Assembly (NCBI GenBank): GCA_902797525.1
Contig: CADBSZ010000092.1
Coordinates: 1 to 5,263, forward strand
Source of the DNA: an uncultured Ruminococcus sp.
GTDB taxonomy: Bacteria; Bacillota; Clostridia; Oscillospirales; Acutalibacteraceae
Direction of reading: 5' to 3'
Length of the DNA: 5,263 nt
Positions within the stretch are counted from its first letter, which is position 1. Each line of letters starts with the position of its first letter. The translations under genes were made by a program, and so were the position numbers. Below, in pieces: positions 4,245 to 5,263 of the stretch. The notes under the pieces are model-generated. The model had not been told where the DNA came from. It worked only from the letters and a program-made list of their open reading frames with translations, and did not search any database.

Positions 4245-5263
4245 ATGGCATTTTCAGTTAATGACAACAGACCCCCTCTCGAACAATTTTTGCAGGGTGA
4301 GGCCGCAAGAGCCTATCATTTCCTCGGATCTCACTTTGAAAACTGGGACGGCCGTCAGGGCGTTGTTTTCAGAGTTTGGGCGCCGAACGCAAAATCTGTT
4401 TCTGTTGTAGGTGATTTTAACGATTGGAATCCCGACGCACATTTCATGTATCGTATCTCAGACTCCGGTGTTTGGGAGCTGTTCATCGAAGGCGTTTGGG
4501 AGTTTGCGTGCTATAAATACTGCGTTGAAACCCCGTGGAACGAGCGCATAATGAAAACCGACCCCTATGCGTTCCATTGTCAAACCCGTCCCGAAAACGC
4601 ATCGCGCACCTATCATATCTATGATTACCAGTGGAACGACGGCGAGTGGGTTCAGTGGAAAAAGGACCATCCACACAAAAAGCAGGCGATCAACGTTTAT
4701 GAGGTGAACGCCGGCTCCTGGAAAAAATACGACGACGGCAACTTCTACAGCTACCGCGCTCTGGCGGACGAGCTGATTCCGTATGTGAAGAAGATGGGCT
4801 ACACGCACATTGAGTTCATGCCGCTCACCGAGTTCCCCTTCGACGGCAGCTGGGGCTATCAGGTAACCGGCTACTATGCCGCTACCTCGCGTTACGGCGA
4901 GCCGAAGGATTTGATGTATTTCGTTGACCGCGCTCATCAGGAGGGCATCGGCGTAATCCTCGACTGGGTGCCCGCGCACTTCCCCAAGGACGCGCACGGT
5001 CTGGCGCGCTTTGACGGCACCGGCTGCTATGAGTACGAGGACTGGAGAATCGGCGAGCACAAGGAATGGGGCACCTACATCTTCAACTACGGCAGATATG
5101 AGGTTACCAGCTTTTTGATTTCGTCCGCGATGTTCTGGCTCGACATGTATCACATCGACGGCATTCGCGTTGACGCGGTTGCTTCCATGCTTTATCTCGA
5201 CTACAACCGCAAGGACGGCGAGTGGATTGCCAACGCTTACGGCGGCAGAGAAAACCTCGTTGC
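4245..5263 (+). CDS. glgB: 1,4-alpha-glucan (glycogen) branching enzyme, 3' truncated by window
   Basis: GlgB cuts alpha-1,4 glucan and rejoins the piece as an alpha-1,6 branch during glycogen synthesis in the cytoplasm. The window shows the first 339 residues of an expected 630 or more. An N-terminal CBM48 domain covers about residues 20-110 (LGSHFENWDG, FRVWAPNAKSVSVVGDFNDWN). The GH13 barrel begins near Y152, with FDGSWGYQVTGYYAATSRYG, region I DWVPAHF (D240 to H245) and region II DGIRVDAV with the catalytic nucleophile D310. The acid/base Glu and later Asp lie beyond base 5263. The ATG at 4245 has GAGG (4235-4238) 6 nt upstream and its own promoter. One oddity is YEVNAGSW (152-159), where the well-known branching enzymes have YEVHLGSW. 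The short N-terminus, without the extra domain of the E. coli type, is normal for Firmicutes. The cut is a window edge, not a mutation. Confidence 0.96.
   Translation, partial: MAFSVNDNRPPLEQFLQGEAARAYHFLGSHFENWDGRQGVVFRVWAPNAKSVSVVGDFNDWNPDAHFMYRISDSGVWELFIEGVWEFACYKYCVETPWNERIMKTDPYAFHCQTRPENASRTYHIYDYQWNDGEWVQWKKDHPHKKQAINVYEVNAGSWKKYDDGNFYSYRALADELIPYVKKMGYTHIEFMPLTEFPFDGSWGYQVTGYYAATSRYGEPKDLMYFVDRAHQEGIGVILDWVPAHFPKDAHGLARFDGTGCYEYEDWRIGEHKEWGTYIFNYGRYEVTSFLISSAMFWLDMYHIDGIRVDAVASMLYLDYNRKDGEWIANAYGGRENLV

Noticed and set aside
4458..5153. Minus-strand open frame of 231 codons opposite glgB
   Set aside because: It is antisense to well-conserved CBM48 and GH13 motifs, with no domain of its own.

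Overview
The window looks like ordinary chromosome of an anaerobic Clostridia-type Firmicute, probably from the Ruminococcaceae/Oscillospiraceae. The reasons are the gene set (a BioY transporter, acetate kinase beside TmcAL, a clostridial-style GlgB), strong AGG/GGAGG ribosome sites, and consensus sigma-A promoters in AT-rich gaps between GC-richer genes. That placement is inference. I see no tRNA, rRNA, CRISPR array, insertion sequence or phage gene, and no obvious new defence or mobile system. The interest lies in the control regions.

Layout. (1) bioY (minus, 41-604) is a biotin transporter subunit. Its near-perfect promoter is covered by two tandem palindromes that match the layout of BirA (biotin repressor) operators. 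(2) Divergent from it is a 126-residue protein of unknown function (752-1132) with an N-terminal four-cysteine zinc-ribbon-like motif and three membrane segments. It is followed 69 bp later by a small DUF378-type membrane protein (1202-1429). (3) A 153 bp convergent gap holds a nested inverted repeat and the intrinsic terminator of ackA. (4) ackA (minus, 1583-2791) is a complete acetate kinase. (5) A 138 bp divergent gap holds two sigma-A-type promoters that face each other, with matching sequence around their -10 boxes, and helically phased T-tracts just upstream of the ackA promoter. (6) tmcAL (plus, 2930-4072) encodes the tRNA(Met) cytidine acetate ligase. (7) A 172 bp AT-rich gap carries a weak terminator, a good promoter, four TGTAAAT-type boxes and a leader hairpin. 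(8) glgB (plus, from 4245) is the glycogen branching enzyme, cut by the end of the window.

How they fit together. Acetate kinase and TmcAL share a metabolite: AckA interconverts acetate and acetyl phosphate with ATP gain, while TmcAL spends ATP and acetate to acetylate the wobble cytidine of elongator tRNA(Met). Their start regions are intertwined. bioY is probably controlled by biotin. glgB begins a separate storage-polysaccharide unit whose other genes, if clustered, lie beyond the right edge.
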